In this document: one piece after another, positions 1-8,387 of the stretch | Layout: the number at the start of each line of letters is the position of its first letter | Numbering within the stretch: position 1 is the stretch's first letter | Assembly: GCA_052246295.1 (NCBI GenBank) | Contig: JBQQCO010000003.1 | Source: Piscibacillus sp052246295 | GTDB taxonomy: Bacteria > Bacillota > Bacilli > Bacillales > Alkalibacillaceae | Strand: one strand, 5' to 3' | DNA length: 64,000 nucleotides | Notes under the pieces: generated by a model | What the model was told of the DNA's origin: nothing | Databases searched by the model: none | What the model saw: the letters and a program-made list of their open reading frames with translations, nothing else | Made by a program: the position numbers and the translations under genes

Positions 1-121
1 ATTCTCGAAATTTCTCTATTTCTTTCAGGACAATTGGACGCACTCGTCCCCCATATTTGTTAACGAATCGATCCCAATGATTATGTTTATCAAAAAATAT
101 GCGTCTTAGAATATTATCCAT
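1..121 (-). CDS. Transposase, N-terminal fragment (cut by window edge)
   Basis: This reading frame begins with ATG at 121 and runs off the left edge, so only about 40 N-terminal residues are visible. It starts MDNILRRIFFDKHNHWDRF and continues with a basic stretch ending KEIEKFRE. From memory this resembles the start of transposases that carry a zinc-binding domain followed by an IS91/IS801-like catalytic domain, common in Bacillaceae. The zinc-binding cysteines and catalytic tyrosines would lie outside the window, so the family cannot be confirmed here. No Shine-Dalgarno sequence precedes the ATG; instead a terminator-like hairpin with its T-run sits immediately upstream. Confidence 0.5.
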   Translation of the reverse strand, partial: MDNILRRIFFDKHNHWDRFVNKYGGRVRPIVLKEIEKFRE

Positions 122-123
122 AC

Positions 124-155
124 TAAAAAAATACCACAGAACAGCGTTCTATGGC
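124..155 (-). terminator. Hairpin plus T-run directly before the transposase
   Basis: On the minus strand the arms CCATAGAAC and GTTCTGTGG (134-154, one mismatch) are followed by a run of T residues (125-132). It lies between the ndoA terminator and the transposase ATG. It fits a Rho-independent terminator or an element-borne structure that blocks read-through into the transposase. Confidence 0.5.
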
Positions 156-184
156 ACAATTTTTATACTTTCTTATCTTTTAAG

Positions 185-213
185 AAAAAACACCTAGTGT
201 CTATACTAGGTGT
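185..213 (-). terminator. Rho-independent terminator of ndoAI-ndoA
   Basis: On the minus strand a perfect stem ACACCTAGT / ACTAGGTGT (190-213) is followed by six T residues. It begins right after the ndoA stop codon. Confidence 0.85.
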
Positions 214-214
214 C

Positions 215-565
215 TTAAAGGTCCATTAAACCTAAACTAATTTGTAAAGCTTCATCGACCTGTTTCATCAGGTGTTCATCCAATGAAGTTATTTTGTCGG
301 TTAATCGTTGTTTATCAATCGTACGTATTTGTTCTAATAAGACTACCGAATCTCTTTCAAACTTATACTTTTTTGAATCAATCTCAACGTGGGTAGGCAG
401 TTTAGCTTTCTGAATTTGAGCAGTAATAGCTGCCACAATCACCGTTGGACTAAAACGATTACCTATATTATTTTGTATAATGAGGACTGGGCGAACTCCG
501 CCTTGCTCTGATCCTACAACGGGTGTTAGATCAGCATAGTAGACGTCGCCACGTTTTACGTACAA
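215..565 (-). CDS. ndoA: EndoA, type II toxin mRNA interferase (MazF family)
   Basis: This 116-residue protein matches the Bacillus EndoA toxin closely in length and sequence. MazF/EndoA cleaves single-stranded mRNA at short motifs; the B. subtilis enzyme is known to cut at UACAU. The residues important in that enzyme, Arg25 (in GGVRPVL) and Thr48 (in AAITAQ), are both present, so the toxin should be active. The gene lies 5 bp downstream of its antitoxin gene and is co-transcribed with it. The order alr, antitoxin, toxin is the conserved Bacillus arrangement, in which rsbR genes usually follow; here a transposase fragment follows instead. Confidence 0.97.
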   Translation of the reverse strand: MYVKRGDVYYADLTPVVGSEQGGVRPVLIIQNNIGNRFSPTVIVAAITAQIQKAKLPTHVEIDSKKYKFERDSVVLLEQIRTIDKQRLTDKITSLDEHLMKQVDEALQISLGLMDL

Positions 566-570
566 ATTAA

Positions 571-849
571 TTACACCCCACTCACTAAGCGCTCAAGAGT
601 GGTTTCAGCCTCCTCTTCGGCTTCAAATGCTTCAGATGCAATTCCTAAGTTGATATTTCTCATTTCGACATAACCACGGCGCATCTTATCTTTAATTTTA
701 CGTTTCTTTTCCTCTTGCACATAAGTGTTAACAGCTTGCAGGATTAATGCCTCACGATCAAGTTCATCGTGATTTTCAACTAAGTGATCACACTCGTTAA
801 TTAAAGACACGGGTAGTCTTACGACAATTTCTTTCGAAGCTTCAGACAT
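571..849 (-). CDS. ndoAI: EndoAI, antitoxin (ribbon-helix-helix)
   Basis: This 92-residue protein has an N-terminal ribbon-helix-helix segment (about residues 7-45, starting KEIVVRLPVSLINECD) and an acidic C-terminal tail that in this family wraps around and blocks the EndoA toxin. The RHH part normally makes a dimer. ATG 849 has a GGGGGTG ribosome binding site six bases upstream. It sits directly before ndoA and 130 bp after alr, as in B. subtilis. Confidence 0.95.
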   Translation of the reverse strand: MSEASKEIVVRLPVSLINECDHLVENHDELDREALILQAVNTYVQEEKKRKIKDKMRRGYVEMRNINLGIASEAFEAEEEAETTLERLVSGV

Positions 850-979
850 TCCTTACACCCCCAGGTTAATTCGCGCAGCAAAATCTATTCATTATCATAG
901 CACTCTTCCCCATGATTCGTAAAGAAAAAACAGAAAAAAAGTCGGTTATAAAAGAATTTTAAGTGATTTTTAAGAAAAA

Positions 980-2104
980 TTAGTGTTTATTTTTATAGAA
1001 CCTTGGAATTCTTTCACCTAACATACAAGGTATTTCATAGTTTATCGTTTCAAGATGGTCAGCTACATCATCCATCGTAACTAGACTAGATTCTTGAGAG
1101 CCAATTAGTGTAACGGTAGTACCTAATTCATAACGTTGGTCGAGTTTTATCATGCATTGGTCCATGCATATACGACCAACAATCGGAAAAAGTTGGTTTT
1201 CAATTTGGATTTCAAAGTTTTGTAGCTTTCGTATCCATCCATCCCCATAACCAATTGGGATAGTTCCGATCCATTCGTCTTCTGGAGCACGATAAGTAGC
1301 TCCGTAACTAATTGCATCACCTTTGTGAATCCACTTAACATGAATGAGCTTAGAATATAGTGCAAAGGCAGGTTTCAAGTTAATCGGTTTCTCTGCTTTA
1401 ATTGGTTTGGATGGGTATAGCCCATACATACTAATTCCAAACCGTACACCATCATACATATCATTTGGAAAGCGCATAGAAGCAGCTGAGTTACCAATAT
1501 GAATTGTAATTGAATCTGGCAAATAAGGTTTAACTTGTTTTAACCACTGTCGGAATGCCCCCAATTGTTGATGAAAGTATTTCAAGTCTTCTTCATCAGC
1601 CGTTGCAAAATGGGTGAAAACACCTGTGATTCTAATATTAGAATCATTACAAGCCCTAATAACATCATATGCTTCTTCAACACTTCTTATACCTATACGT
1701 CCCATACCTGTGTCAACTTTAAGGTGGATAGATAAATCTTGATCCTCTAATTGACCTTTAGCCTGTTCTATCCATTCCGTTTGAAAGGCTGTGAGTGTAA
1801 TACCATTTTCAGCAGCCAACTGGACGTAGTCTGGGCTTGTCCAACCCATCACAATAATCGGAATTTCCTTGAAATGTTTTCTTAACCTCAAAGCTTCGTC
1901 TAATATTGCAACAGCTAATGTAGTAGCTCCAGCCTCAAGAGCTGCTTGCGCTACTTCAACTTCTCCATGTCCATAAGCATCAGCTTTAACAACAGCGAAG
2001 ACTTCTTTATCTAGTAGATGTTTTTTCATTTCTCTTACATTGTGACGAATCGCATCAAGATCAATGTCAATCCATGTATCACGATGATATCCAGCTTTAT
2101 CCAT
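980..2104 (-). CDS. alr: Alanine racemase
   Basis: The 374-residue protein is a fold-type III pyridoxal-phosphate enzyme that interconverts L- and D-alanine and so supplies D-Ala for peptidoglycan. Lys40 in the motif AVVKADAYGHG is the PLP Schiff-base lysine. The C-terminal beta domain carries the second catalytic tyrosine region (SYGATYRA) and the conserved segment GRICMDQCM. Length is normal for the family. It lies upstream of ndoAI-ndoA and downstream of the ydcC-like lipoprotein gene in the usual Bacillus order, separated from the latter by a terminator and a repeat array. Confidence 0.97.
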   Translation of the reverse strand: MDKAGYHRDTWIDIDLDAIRHNVREMKKHLLDKEVFAVVKADAYGHGEVEVAQAALEAGATTLAVAILDEALRLRKHFKEIPIIVMGWTSPDYVQLAAENGITLTAFQTEWIEQAKGQLEDQDLSIHLKVDTGMGRIGIRSVEEAYDVIRACNDSNIRITGVFTHFATADEEDLKYFHQQLGAFRQWLKQVKPYLPDSITIHIGNSAASMRFPNDMYDGVRFGISMYGLYPSKPIKAEKPINLKPAFALYSKLIHVKWIHKGDAISYGATYRAPEDEWIGTIPIGYGDGWIRKLQNFEIQIENQLFPIVGRICMDQCMIKLDQRYELGTTVTLIGSQESSLVTMDDVADHLETINYEIPCMLGERIPRFYKNKH

Positions 2105-2234
2105 GCTATACCCTCTTCTAATTGTTATTTATACTGTCATTATTATCTTAGTAACCTTCTGATACTGTCAATGGAATCACCGCTGGAAATTATATTAAAT
2201 TGATTTGGCATACATAAAATCAATAACGATATAA

Positions 2235-2383
2235 ATTTATTAGACATAAGAAATCATTATATGAGACATTTGAGGACAAATTGAGGAATAGAATTTTGTC
2301 GAAAATGGGTATTCGTCTTAATTTATAAGACATTGAAGTCAATTTATAGGACATTATAGCTAAAATATGAGATATTGGCACAA
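2235..2383. repeat. 21-bp phased array, GACATT type
   Basis: Seven degenerate units of 21 bp, one of them 23 bp, begin at 2235, 2256, 2277, 2298, 2321, 2342 and 2363. The clearest share ATTTAT, two variable bases, GACATT and an AT-rich tail. The array fills the space between the alr start and the terminator of the upstream lipoprotein gene. It belongs to the same phased family as the other arrays in this window. Confidence 0.75.
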
Positions 2384-2418
2384 AAAAATTACCCATAATA
2401 GAAACTATTACGGGTAAT
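2382..2418 (-). terminator. Rho-independent terminator of the ydcC-like gene
   Basis: On the minus strand, arms ATTACCCGTAATA and TATTATGGGTAAT (2388-2418, one mismatch) are followed by seven T residues. It lies just after the stop codon at 2443. Confidence 0.85.
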
Positions 2419-2442
2419 CAATAATTCACAACAGTATTCATT

Positions 2443-3465
2443 TTATTTCATCGCTTGCCCTTGAACAGATTTAGCAATTGCCATCATCTCTTCAATGGTT
2501 AACGTGTCACTCGCTAACACGAAACTCATACCATCTTGTTGCCACTCAAGGGAATGACCAGAAAAATGACCCACTGTAAAGCCTAAGTCTACCATTTCAC
2601 CCTGTGCGTAGACTGGTACATCTACAGAGGTAGGGTGAGAATTCGCGTACATCTCTTGTACTAACGAGAAGTGCTTGTCACCTTCATACGTTAAGATTGA
2701 TCGCTCGCCATTTTCCGTCGAAACTACTTTCTCGTTTGTGAACTCAACCCCTTCAGGTAAGTTCGTTGGATAATAGACCGCCATTGACTGTTCTTCTAAC
2801 TCAGCAACAGTTGGAACACTAACTGTACCTTCTGCTAAGTTTTGCTCAGTATTGAATTCACCCTCTTCAATTTCAGGGTTAAATTCAAATTCTGTGAAAT
2901 CTACTTTCACCATCGTCTCATTTTGAGAGTTTAACACTCTTACATGAGCTGGCTCATATGTTTTCTTATGGAAGTAGATTTTTTGGTAAGGTAATTGTTG
3001 ATTACCTTTATAGTTCGTTTTCACAGTAAACTCATAGAAATTTTCCGTACTCTTGAATTCACGGTCAGAGTCATTTGCGATATCTGACACTAACGATGTG
3101 AATAGATATGGCTGGCTATGATGTTTCGGCCAATCATTTTGGAACTTGTAACTTTTGTTGATGGAAGGAGTTAATACAAAAACACCTTCGTCATTTCTTA
3201 AGATTACTTGGTTCCCTTTTTCATCTAGCTCATTTTGAAGTACAACTTTGTAATAATCGTCTTTCTTATGCCAAACTTGTACATCAAATTGTTGTGGTTC
3301 TTCTCCTGTTTCGATCACCATGTCTGCATTTGCTTTAAAGCTTTGCATGTCCCCTGCTTTTTTGTTTAATGCATCCACAACATCTTCAGCCGTGTTCTCT
3401 CCACACGCTGCCAGTAGCCCCACCATTGACAAGAGTAAAATGAAGAGCACTAGTTTTCTTTTCAT
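2443..3465 (-). CDS. ydcC: Outer-surface lipoprotein, YdcC-like (LolA-type fold)
   Basis: The 340-residue protein has a lipoprotein signal peptide with lipobox Leu18-Ala19-Ala20-Cys21, so it should be lipid-anchored on the outer face of the membrane. The body (about residues 30-240) resembles the LolA/MucB-like beta-sandwich found in Bacillus YdcC, with a C-terminal segment of about 110 residues like DUF4367. Position between acpS and alr matches B. subtilis ydcC. The precise role is unknown; in B. subtilis it has been linked to the sporulating cell, but nothing here tests that. Confidence 0.85.
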   Translation of the reverse strand: MKRKLVLFILLLSMVGLLAACGENTAEDVVDALNKKAGDMQSFKANADMVIETGEEPQQFDVQVWHKKDDYYKVVLQNELDEKGNQVILRNDEGVFVLTPSINKSYKFQNDWPKHHSQPYLFTSLVSDIANDSDREFKSTENFYEFTVKTNYKGNQQLPYQKIYFHKKTYEPAHVRVLNSQNETMVKVDFTEFEFNPEIEEGEFNTEQNLAEGTVSVPTVAELEEQSMAVYYPTNLPEGVEFTNEKVVSTENGERSILTYEGDKHFSLVQEMYANSHPTSVDVPVYAQGEMVDLGFTVGHFSGHSLEWQQDGMSFVLASDTLTIEEMMAIAKSVQGQAMK

Positions 3466-3623
3466 TCAGACAACTCCTTCGCCTCATAATCGTTACTTAT
3501 TCTTTAGGAACAAGCGATCTATTCGTGTTGCGGTGACAATGTGCACATTGGATCATTTGTTACCCCGCAATACACTATATGAGACGACTTGTCTTAATAT
3601 GCAGACTAGCTATAAGAGAAATT

Positions 3624-3983
3624 TTATTTTTCTATAATGACTTGTGCTACAGCGTATTCCTTACTATGAGAAATAGATACATGTGCGCCTTCTTTAAATA
3701 TTCCATTTTCAAATAGTTGAGGACGTCCATATTCATCAGCAATAATTTCTATAGATTGAAAAGATAGATGACGCCCGATTCCTGTGCCCATTGCCTTACT
3801 ATAAGCCTCTTTAACTGCAAACCTTCCAGCAATATATTCTACTTTTCTCTTTTGATGAGTATAACTTTCAAGCTTGTCTCTTTCTCTATCAGTTAAAATT
3901 CTACGTATAAATTGATCGCCTTTATTGATTAAACGTTCAATTCTATGTAATTCAACAAGGTCAATCCCTGTACCGATAATCAT
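3624..3983 (-). CDS. acpS: Holo-[acyl-carrier-protein] synthase
   Basis: The 119-residue enzyme transfers 4'-phosphopantetheine from CoA to the serine of apo-acyl carrier protein and so activates fatty acid synthesis. The signature GTGIDLVELHRIE (residues 4-16) carries the metal-binding Asp, and the second motif FAVKEAYSKAMGTG (about residues 55-68) carries the catalytic Glu and Lys. Length is typical. It precedes the lipoprotein gene by 158 bp and is divergent from the rhomboid gene. Confidence 0.97.
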   Translation of the reverse strand: MIIGTGIDLVELHRIERLINKGDQFIRRILTDRERDKLESYTHQKRKVEYIAGRFAVKEAYSKAMGTGIGRHLSFQSIEIIADEYGRPQLFENGIFKEGAHVSISHSKEYAVAQVIIEK

Positions 3984-4102
3984 ATTTTCACTCTACTTTC
4001 CACAAATTTAATTGAAACTTTTAATAAAGATTAGTATCCTTAAGAAAAGTGCTTATAACACGATTTTAAGCGCATACATATTTTACGAAAGAGGCGACCT
4101 AA

Positions 4103-4720
4103 ATGTTTTTCATCCGAACTGAAAGCTTTCAACAGTTTTTAAAGCTTTACCCTGTTGTATCAGTAATCGTCGCCATCAATCTAATTTTATTCTTATTTAC
4201 TCATATCATCACGTTACCCATATTTGTTGATTTGTTTACATTAATGGTTGGGTTTAACCTATATATTCAAATGGGTGAATATTGGCGGCTATTAACTCCT
4301 ATCTTCCTTCACGGGAGTATTATGCACGTCTTGTTTAATAGCTTTAGTACTGTATTATTTGGTCCTGCTTTAGAACAAATGCTGGGTAAATTTAAGTTTA
4401 TTTTATCATATTTATTAACGGGGATTCTGGCAAATGTTGCTTACTACTTCCTTGGAGATCTCATGGCTTCACATGTAGGGGCTTCAGGTGCGATTTATGG
4501 CCTATTTGGTCTATATGCTTATATGATTTTCGCTAGACGCGACTTAATTGATTCGCAAAGTACACAGATCGTTGTTGTCTTTATTATTATCGGTTTCTTA
4601 ACATCGTTTGGACCTGGTATTAACTATATTGCACATATCTTCGGCTTTATTGCTGGGTTAGCATTAGGTCCCATACTAATCGACAAGATTAAGAACAGCT
4701 ATTATGATCGATATATTTAA
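4103..4720 (+). CDS. Rhomboid family intramembrane serine protease
   Basis: This 205-residue membrane protein has six likely transmembrane segments and a complete rhomboid active site: His75-x-x-x-Asn79 for the oxyanion hole, the nucleophile Ser128 in GASG, and the base His178. Rhomboids cut substrates within or next to the membrane. It corresponds in position to B. subtilis ydcA, next to acpS and divergent from it. A GAAAGAGG ribosome binding site precedes ATG 4103. A short hairpin (AAGGTTA / TAACCTT) overlapping the stop codon may terminate it. Confidence 0.93.
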   Translation: MFFIRTESFQQFLKLYPVVSVIVAINLILFLFTHIITLPIFVDLFTLMVGFNLYIQMGEYWRLLTPIFLHGSIMHVLFNSFSTVLFGPALEQMLGKFKFILSYLLTGILANVAYYFLGDLMASHVGASGAIYGLFGLYAYMIFARRDLIDSQSTQIVVVFIIIGFLTSFGPGINYIAHIFGFIAGLALGPILIDKIKNSYYDRYI

Positions 4721-4769
4721 GGTTAATCATAACCTTTTCCTATAAAAGGGGCAGATTGTTTTCAAAAAC

Positions 4770-4878
4770 GGACCGTACTTTTGGAAAAAGGGCCGATATT
4801 TTTAATAGTGGGAGTATATTCTTAAAAAGAGGCCGACAAATTTCTCAAACTGGCCGTAAATCTCAAAAAAGAGGCCAT
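4770..4878. repeat. 20-21-bp phased array, GGCCGAT type
   Basis: Six units with the core GGCCG or a variant begin at 4771, 4791, 4811, 4831, 4852 and 4873. GGCCGATAAAT is the reverse complement of the ATTTATCGGCC core of other arrays, so this array is in opposite orientation. It lies between the rhomboid and exporter genes and is open in the exporter's reading frame. Confidence 0.75.
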
Positions 4879-4917
4879 TATCCTAACCATAAACTTACCA
4901 ATCGAGGTGTTCGAGGA

Positions 4918-5817
4918 ATGGAGCAAAGACAAGTCGCACCATACATAGCCATTACAATCGGTGTACTAGCCGTTTCAACTTCAGCCATCTTTGTCCGATT
5001 AGCTGATGCTCCTTCTTCAATTGTAGCTCTTTATCGGTTAGTGTTTGCTGTTTTACTCATGCTACCGCTTGTTTTAATAAAGTTCCGTCACGAATTAGGT
5101 AATATTTCAAAAAGAGACTTGCTATTATCAACGGCATCGGGTATATTTTTAGCTTTACATTTCATTTTATGGTTTGAATCTCTAAATCACACATCCGTTG
5201 CCAGTTCGGTCGTATTAGTGACAACACAACCTATTTGGGCATTTATTGGCGGGTACCTATTCTTTAAAGAGCGATTCACAAGTGGTGGAGTTATTAGCTT
5301 AGTCATTGCTTTTGTTGGGAGTGTCATTATCAGTTGGGGTGATTTCCAAATTAGTGGCATGGCTTTATTTGGAAACTTTCTAGCTTTGATGGGTGCTATT
5401 GCAGTGACTGGTTACTTTTTATTTGGCCAGACTGTTAGACAACGTTTAACTTTAATTCCATACACATTCATCGTTTATGGGATCAGTTCTATTACGTTAA
5501 TTATTTACAATTTAATATTAAATGAACCATTTACGGGGTATACAACTGATACATGGCTTTACTTCTTAGCTTTAGCGATCATCCCGACATTTTTTGGCCA
5601 TACGCTATTTAACTGGGCCATAAAATGGGTGAATGCATCAACAATTACGATGGGAATTCTATTTGAACCAGTTGGTGCCTCAATCTTAGCATTCTTCCTC
5701 CTAGATGAACTTGTCACATGGTCACAGTTTTTAGGTGGAGTCATAGTTATATTTGGTTTAATACTATTTATTTTTAGCACATCTAAGAAAAAGAAGGTCA
5801 AAGTATTAGACAATTAG
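4918..5817 (+). CDS. EamA/DMT-family exporter
   Basis: With the start at ATG 4918 the protein has 299 residues and ten predicted transmembrane helices, two EamA repeats of five, the usual size for drug/metabolite transporters such as RhaT/YdcZ-like exporters. The open frame continues 54 codons upstream to a TTG at 4756, but that part is the repeat array (a Lys/Arg-rich seven-residue pattern) and is very unlikely to be translated. A GAGGTG ribosome binding site precedes 4918. The substrate cannot be read from sequence. Confidence 0.9.
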   Translation: MEQRQVAPYIAITIGVLAVSTSAIFVRLADAPSSIVALYRLVFAVLLMLPLVLIKFRHELGNISKRDLLLSTASGIFLALHFILWFESLNHTSVASSVVLVTTQPIWAFIGGYLFFKERFTSGGVISLVIAFVGSVIISWGDFQISGMALFGNFLALMGAIAVTGYFLFGQTVRQRLTLIPYTFIVYGISSITLIIYNLILNEPFTGYTTDTWLYFLALAIIPTFFGHTLFNWAIKWVNASTITMGILFEPVGASILAFFLLDELVTWSQFLGGVIVIFGLILFIFSTSKKKKVKVLDN

Positions 5818-5857
5818 CATATTAAATTATAAAAAGAAAATAAAAAGAGGTGAGGTT

Positions 5858-6712
5858 ATGGATTTTCAACTAATGGTAGACGGCGGTGCTGATCTATCGA
5901 AAGAAACCATAGAACGTTTTAACATTAAGATTGTCCCACTGAATATTCATTTCGAGGATGCGGAATACAAAGCTGGAGAAGACTTAGATTTGCAGACATT
6001 TTATAACAAAATGTCTGAAGCTGAAGAATTGCCAAAGACCTCCGCTTCAAGCCCAAATGACTTCTATGATGCCTTTAAAGAAGTAGACCCAGAAATCCCA
6101 ATATTAATGCTTGCACTTACGAAGAACTTAAGTGCTACGTATCAAAACGCGGTTCTTGGTAAGGAAATGCTTCTAGATGAAGAACCAAACCGAAAAATTG
6201 AAATCATTAATACAAAGACAGCTTCTAGCGGAATTGCGTTATTAGCTAATGAAGCTATTAAATTAAAGCTAGAACAAGTCGACTTCAAGGAAATAACCGA
6301 AAAGCTTAAAGGCTATGTTGAAAAAACGACGACACTTTTTTCATTAAAAACCGTAGAAAACCTTATTAAAGGCGGAAGATTGGACAAGATGCGCGGAACA
6401 ATCGCAAAAACCCTTAACATTAAGTTGTTAATGAAAGCATCAGAAGAAGGTACCATTGAAGTAACCGAGAAGGTCCGAGGGGAGAAAAAAGCATTACGCC
6501 GCCTTGTTGATCAAATTGGAGATTACTCTAAATCATTGGAAGGCAAAACAATCGCCCTCGCCCATAGTAACTGTGAAGAGAAGGCAAAAAAAGTATTAGC
6601 TACCATTCGTGAAAAGTATCAACCAGAAGAAGAGATGCTTGTTGAGATGGGTCCTCTCATTGCAACACATGCTGGGGAAAGTGCCCTTGTCCTGTCATTC
6701 CTTGAAGATTAA
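5858..6712 (+). CDS. DegV family fatty-acid-binding protein
   Basis: The 284-residue cytoplasmic protein has the DegV fold: an N-terminal domain beginning FQLMVDGGADLSKE and a C-terminal domain with the conserved FSLKTVENLIKGGRL segment. DegV proteins hold a single fatty acid and, as FakB, present it to the FakA kinase for phosphorylation and entry into phospholipid synthesis. No fakA gene is in the window, so a FakB role is an inference. ATG 5858 has an AAAGAGGTGAGG ribosome binding site. The transcript ends at the bidirectional hairpin 6721-6753. Confidence 0.9.
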   Translation: MDFQLMVDGGADLSKETIERFNIKIVPLNIHFEDAEYKAGEDLDLQTFYNKMSEAEELPKTSASSPNDFYDAFKEVDPEIPILMLALTKNLSATYQNAVLGKEMLLDEEPNRKIEIINTKTASSGIALLANEAIKLKLEQVDFKEITEKLKGYVEKTTTLFSLKTVENLIKGGRLDKMRGTIAKTLNIKLLMKASEEGTIEVTEKVRGEKKALRRLVDQIGDYSKSLEGKTIALAHSNCEEKAKKVLATIREKYQPEEEMLVEMGPLIATHAGESALVLSFLED

Positions 6713-6720
6713 TAATGAAA

Positions 6721-6753
6721 AAAAGTGCTGACCGATTATCGGTCAGCACTTTT
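6721..6753. terminator. Bidirectional terminator
   Basis: A perfect 15-bp stem AAAAGTGCTGACCGA / TCGGTCAGCACTTTT with a three-base loop separates the degV gene from the convergent MFS remnant, whose reading frame ends inside it. Confidence 0.9.
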
Positions 6754-7260
6754 GTATGTTCCATGATATTTTTCATAGTCTGGTGCAGGTGAGAAGATTG
6801 CTAAGATCATGGCTATAATTGGAAGTATGAGTACAAGTAATAATATTTCTTGATAACCTCCGTACCATGCAAAGAAATAACCAAATGGAATTGGTCCTAA
6901 TGCTGAACCGAAAACCATAGTAGATTGCGCTAGAATCTTTATACTTCCAAGATGCGTTCTACCGAAGTAGTTTGGCCATACAATACTTAACGCAATACGC
7001 TCAAATCCGTGGGCGAACCCCCATATTACGCCGTATATAATAGCTCCTGTGGCACTAGATACAAAATAGAGCGTTGTGATTGCAATAATGTGTATCGCAA
7101 ACATGCCAGATAATATATAGTTCACTTTCACTTTATCTGCTAAATATCCCGATATAAATGTAACTGGGAATCCGATAATTGCCATTATTGATATATATTT
7201 TAAACTAAAATAATGGGTTATAGTAGTAATATGTAGTTTACAGTCTGAAAAAATTGACAA
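6736..7260 (-). pseudogene. MFS transporter, C-terminal half only
   Basis: The frame encodes about 174 residues with five or six transmembrane helices that look like the second half of a major facilitator protein: it includes GFPVTFISGYLADK, typical of the loop between helices in the C-terminal half, and SALGPIPFGYFFAWYGGY. A normal MFS protein has about 400 residues and twelve helices. The first residues (about 1-25) do not look like MFS sequence and no ribosome binding site is evident, so the N-terminal half has been lost. Read as a decayed gene; no function should be assumed. Confidence 0.75.
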
Positions 7261-7622
7261 CAGTCTGAACTGCGTTAATACGATTATATCATTGGGATGC
7301 TAGTGCTAATGGGCAGAGTATATATAGTTTGTCACCACCAATGGAAATTGAATTGTAGATTATTAATATAATAGATATCCATTATGTAAGAAAAATGACA
7401 GAAAGACGAGACGGTAATTAATACAACAATTGCCGTCTCTTTGACATTATGAATTTATGATCACTCATTTCTAGGATGAAAAAAATCATCTAAGTAAGGT
7501 GTAAATATGTATAATGTTTTTGGTTAAAGCCTGTGTGTTAGCTTGAATTGCATGTTATCCTTATAAAATATAATATTAAGAGGGACTTAAGCAAAAGTTG
7601 AGAAGAATCTGGGGGAGATTAC
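7261..7622. other. Gene-free stretch with an orphan terminator
   Basis: No coding frame with a credible start was seen. It holds one plus-strand hairpin with GAGACGG / CCGTCTC outer arms (7408-7439) and a short T-run, which has no gene in front of it. This suggests that a gene ending here has been deleted or has decayed beyond recognition, in line with the half MFS gene beside it. Confidence 0.5.
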
Positions 7623-8021
7623 TTGAAAAGAAAATTACTAATTTCACTTATTACATCAATAATATCTGTTCCAATAGTTGCCTATTTTTTTAATGATTTT
7701 ATTTTTCCTGCCCATTTCGGTTTGCTTGGATTTGTTAGTCTTTGGGTAGTACCAATTATACTAATCTATGGAATTCCAGTTTCATTTATATCAGATAAAG
7801 TGACCCAAAAAAAACTGGGTTCTAAACGCATGTTTTATTCACTAACTATTCACTTATTTTTAGGCACACTATTTGCATACCTTTTTATTTTAATTTTTGA
7901 TAACAGATTTATTCCTTCTATGGCACATCCAGTAGATCGAACATTATTACTAGGTTCAATGGTTACAGCCTTCGTTTTTTGGGGCGTTACTGAGTATTTG
8001 AGACTTAAATCATATAAATAA
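7623..8021 (+). CDS. Small membrane protein, possibly UPF0715-like
   Basis: The 132-residue protein begins at a TTG with GGGGGAG about eight bases upstream. It starts MKRKLLISLITSIIS and has four likely transmembrane helices with a short cytoplasmic loop (SDKVTQKKLGSKR) near residue 60. The pattern recalls the UPF0715 small membrane proteins of Bacillus, but this is a memory-based similarity and the function is unknown. It stands alone in a gene-poor stretch, with no clear terminator downstream. Confidence 0.6.
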   Translation: MKRKLLISLITSIISVPIVAYFFNDFIFPAHFGLLGFVSLWVVPIILIYGIPVSFISDKVTQKKLGSKRMFYSLTIHLFLGTLFAYLFILIFDNRFIPSMAHPVDRTLLLGSMVTAFVFWGVTEYLRLKSYK

Positions 8022-8349
8022 TCGGCCACTAGTTTAATTAAACCACTGCTATGCAAAAAACTTCGTTTACCAGAGTTATGAATGATGTATACCCTTTGGA
8101 TAATCTCTGAACGTGCGCATAACAAGTAATTTTAAAGATTTACCTGCCTTCTACGCAAAATTTACTAAATGTTGAAAATTAATCTTTTTAGACGAGAAGT
8201 ATTTAAATTATAGAGTAATTTATATGACATTAATTGCTTTATAAACTATCCTTTCGATTAAAGAGTAGGGCAGATAGAAAATAAAGTGTTAAAGACAGTA
8301 TTACTCTTAACCGAAAAAGAGGTAAAAGATATATCATAATTGTAAACCT
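8022..8349. other. Gene-free AT-rich stretch
   Basis: No open frame with a ribosome binding site, no RNA gene and no clear repeat was seen. A weak inverted repeat around AGTTTAATTAAACCACT (8029-8047) is the only structure. Confidence 0.4.
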
Positions 8350-8387
8350 AAAAAATAAGTCTTTCCGATAATGAATCGGAAAGACTT
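8350..8387 (-). terminator. Rho-independent terminator of the yppG-like gene
   Basis: A perfect 13-bp stem AAGTCTTTCCGAT / ATCGGAAAGACTT with a five-base loop is followed on the minus strand by a T-rich run. The stop codon of the gene lies in its first arm. Confidence 0.9.
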
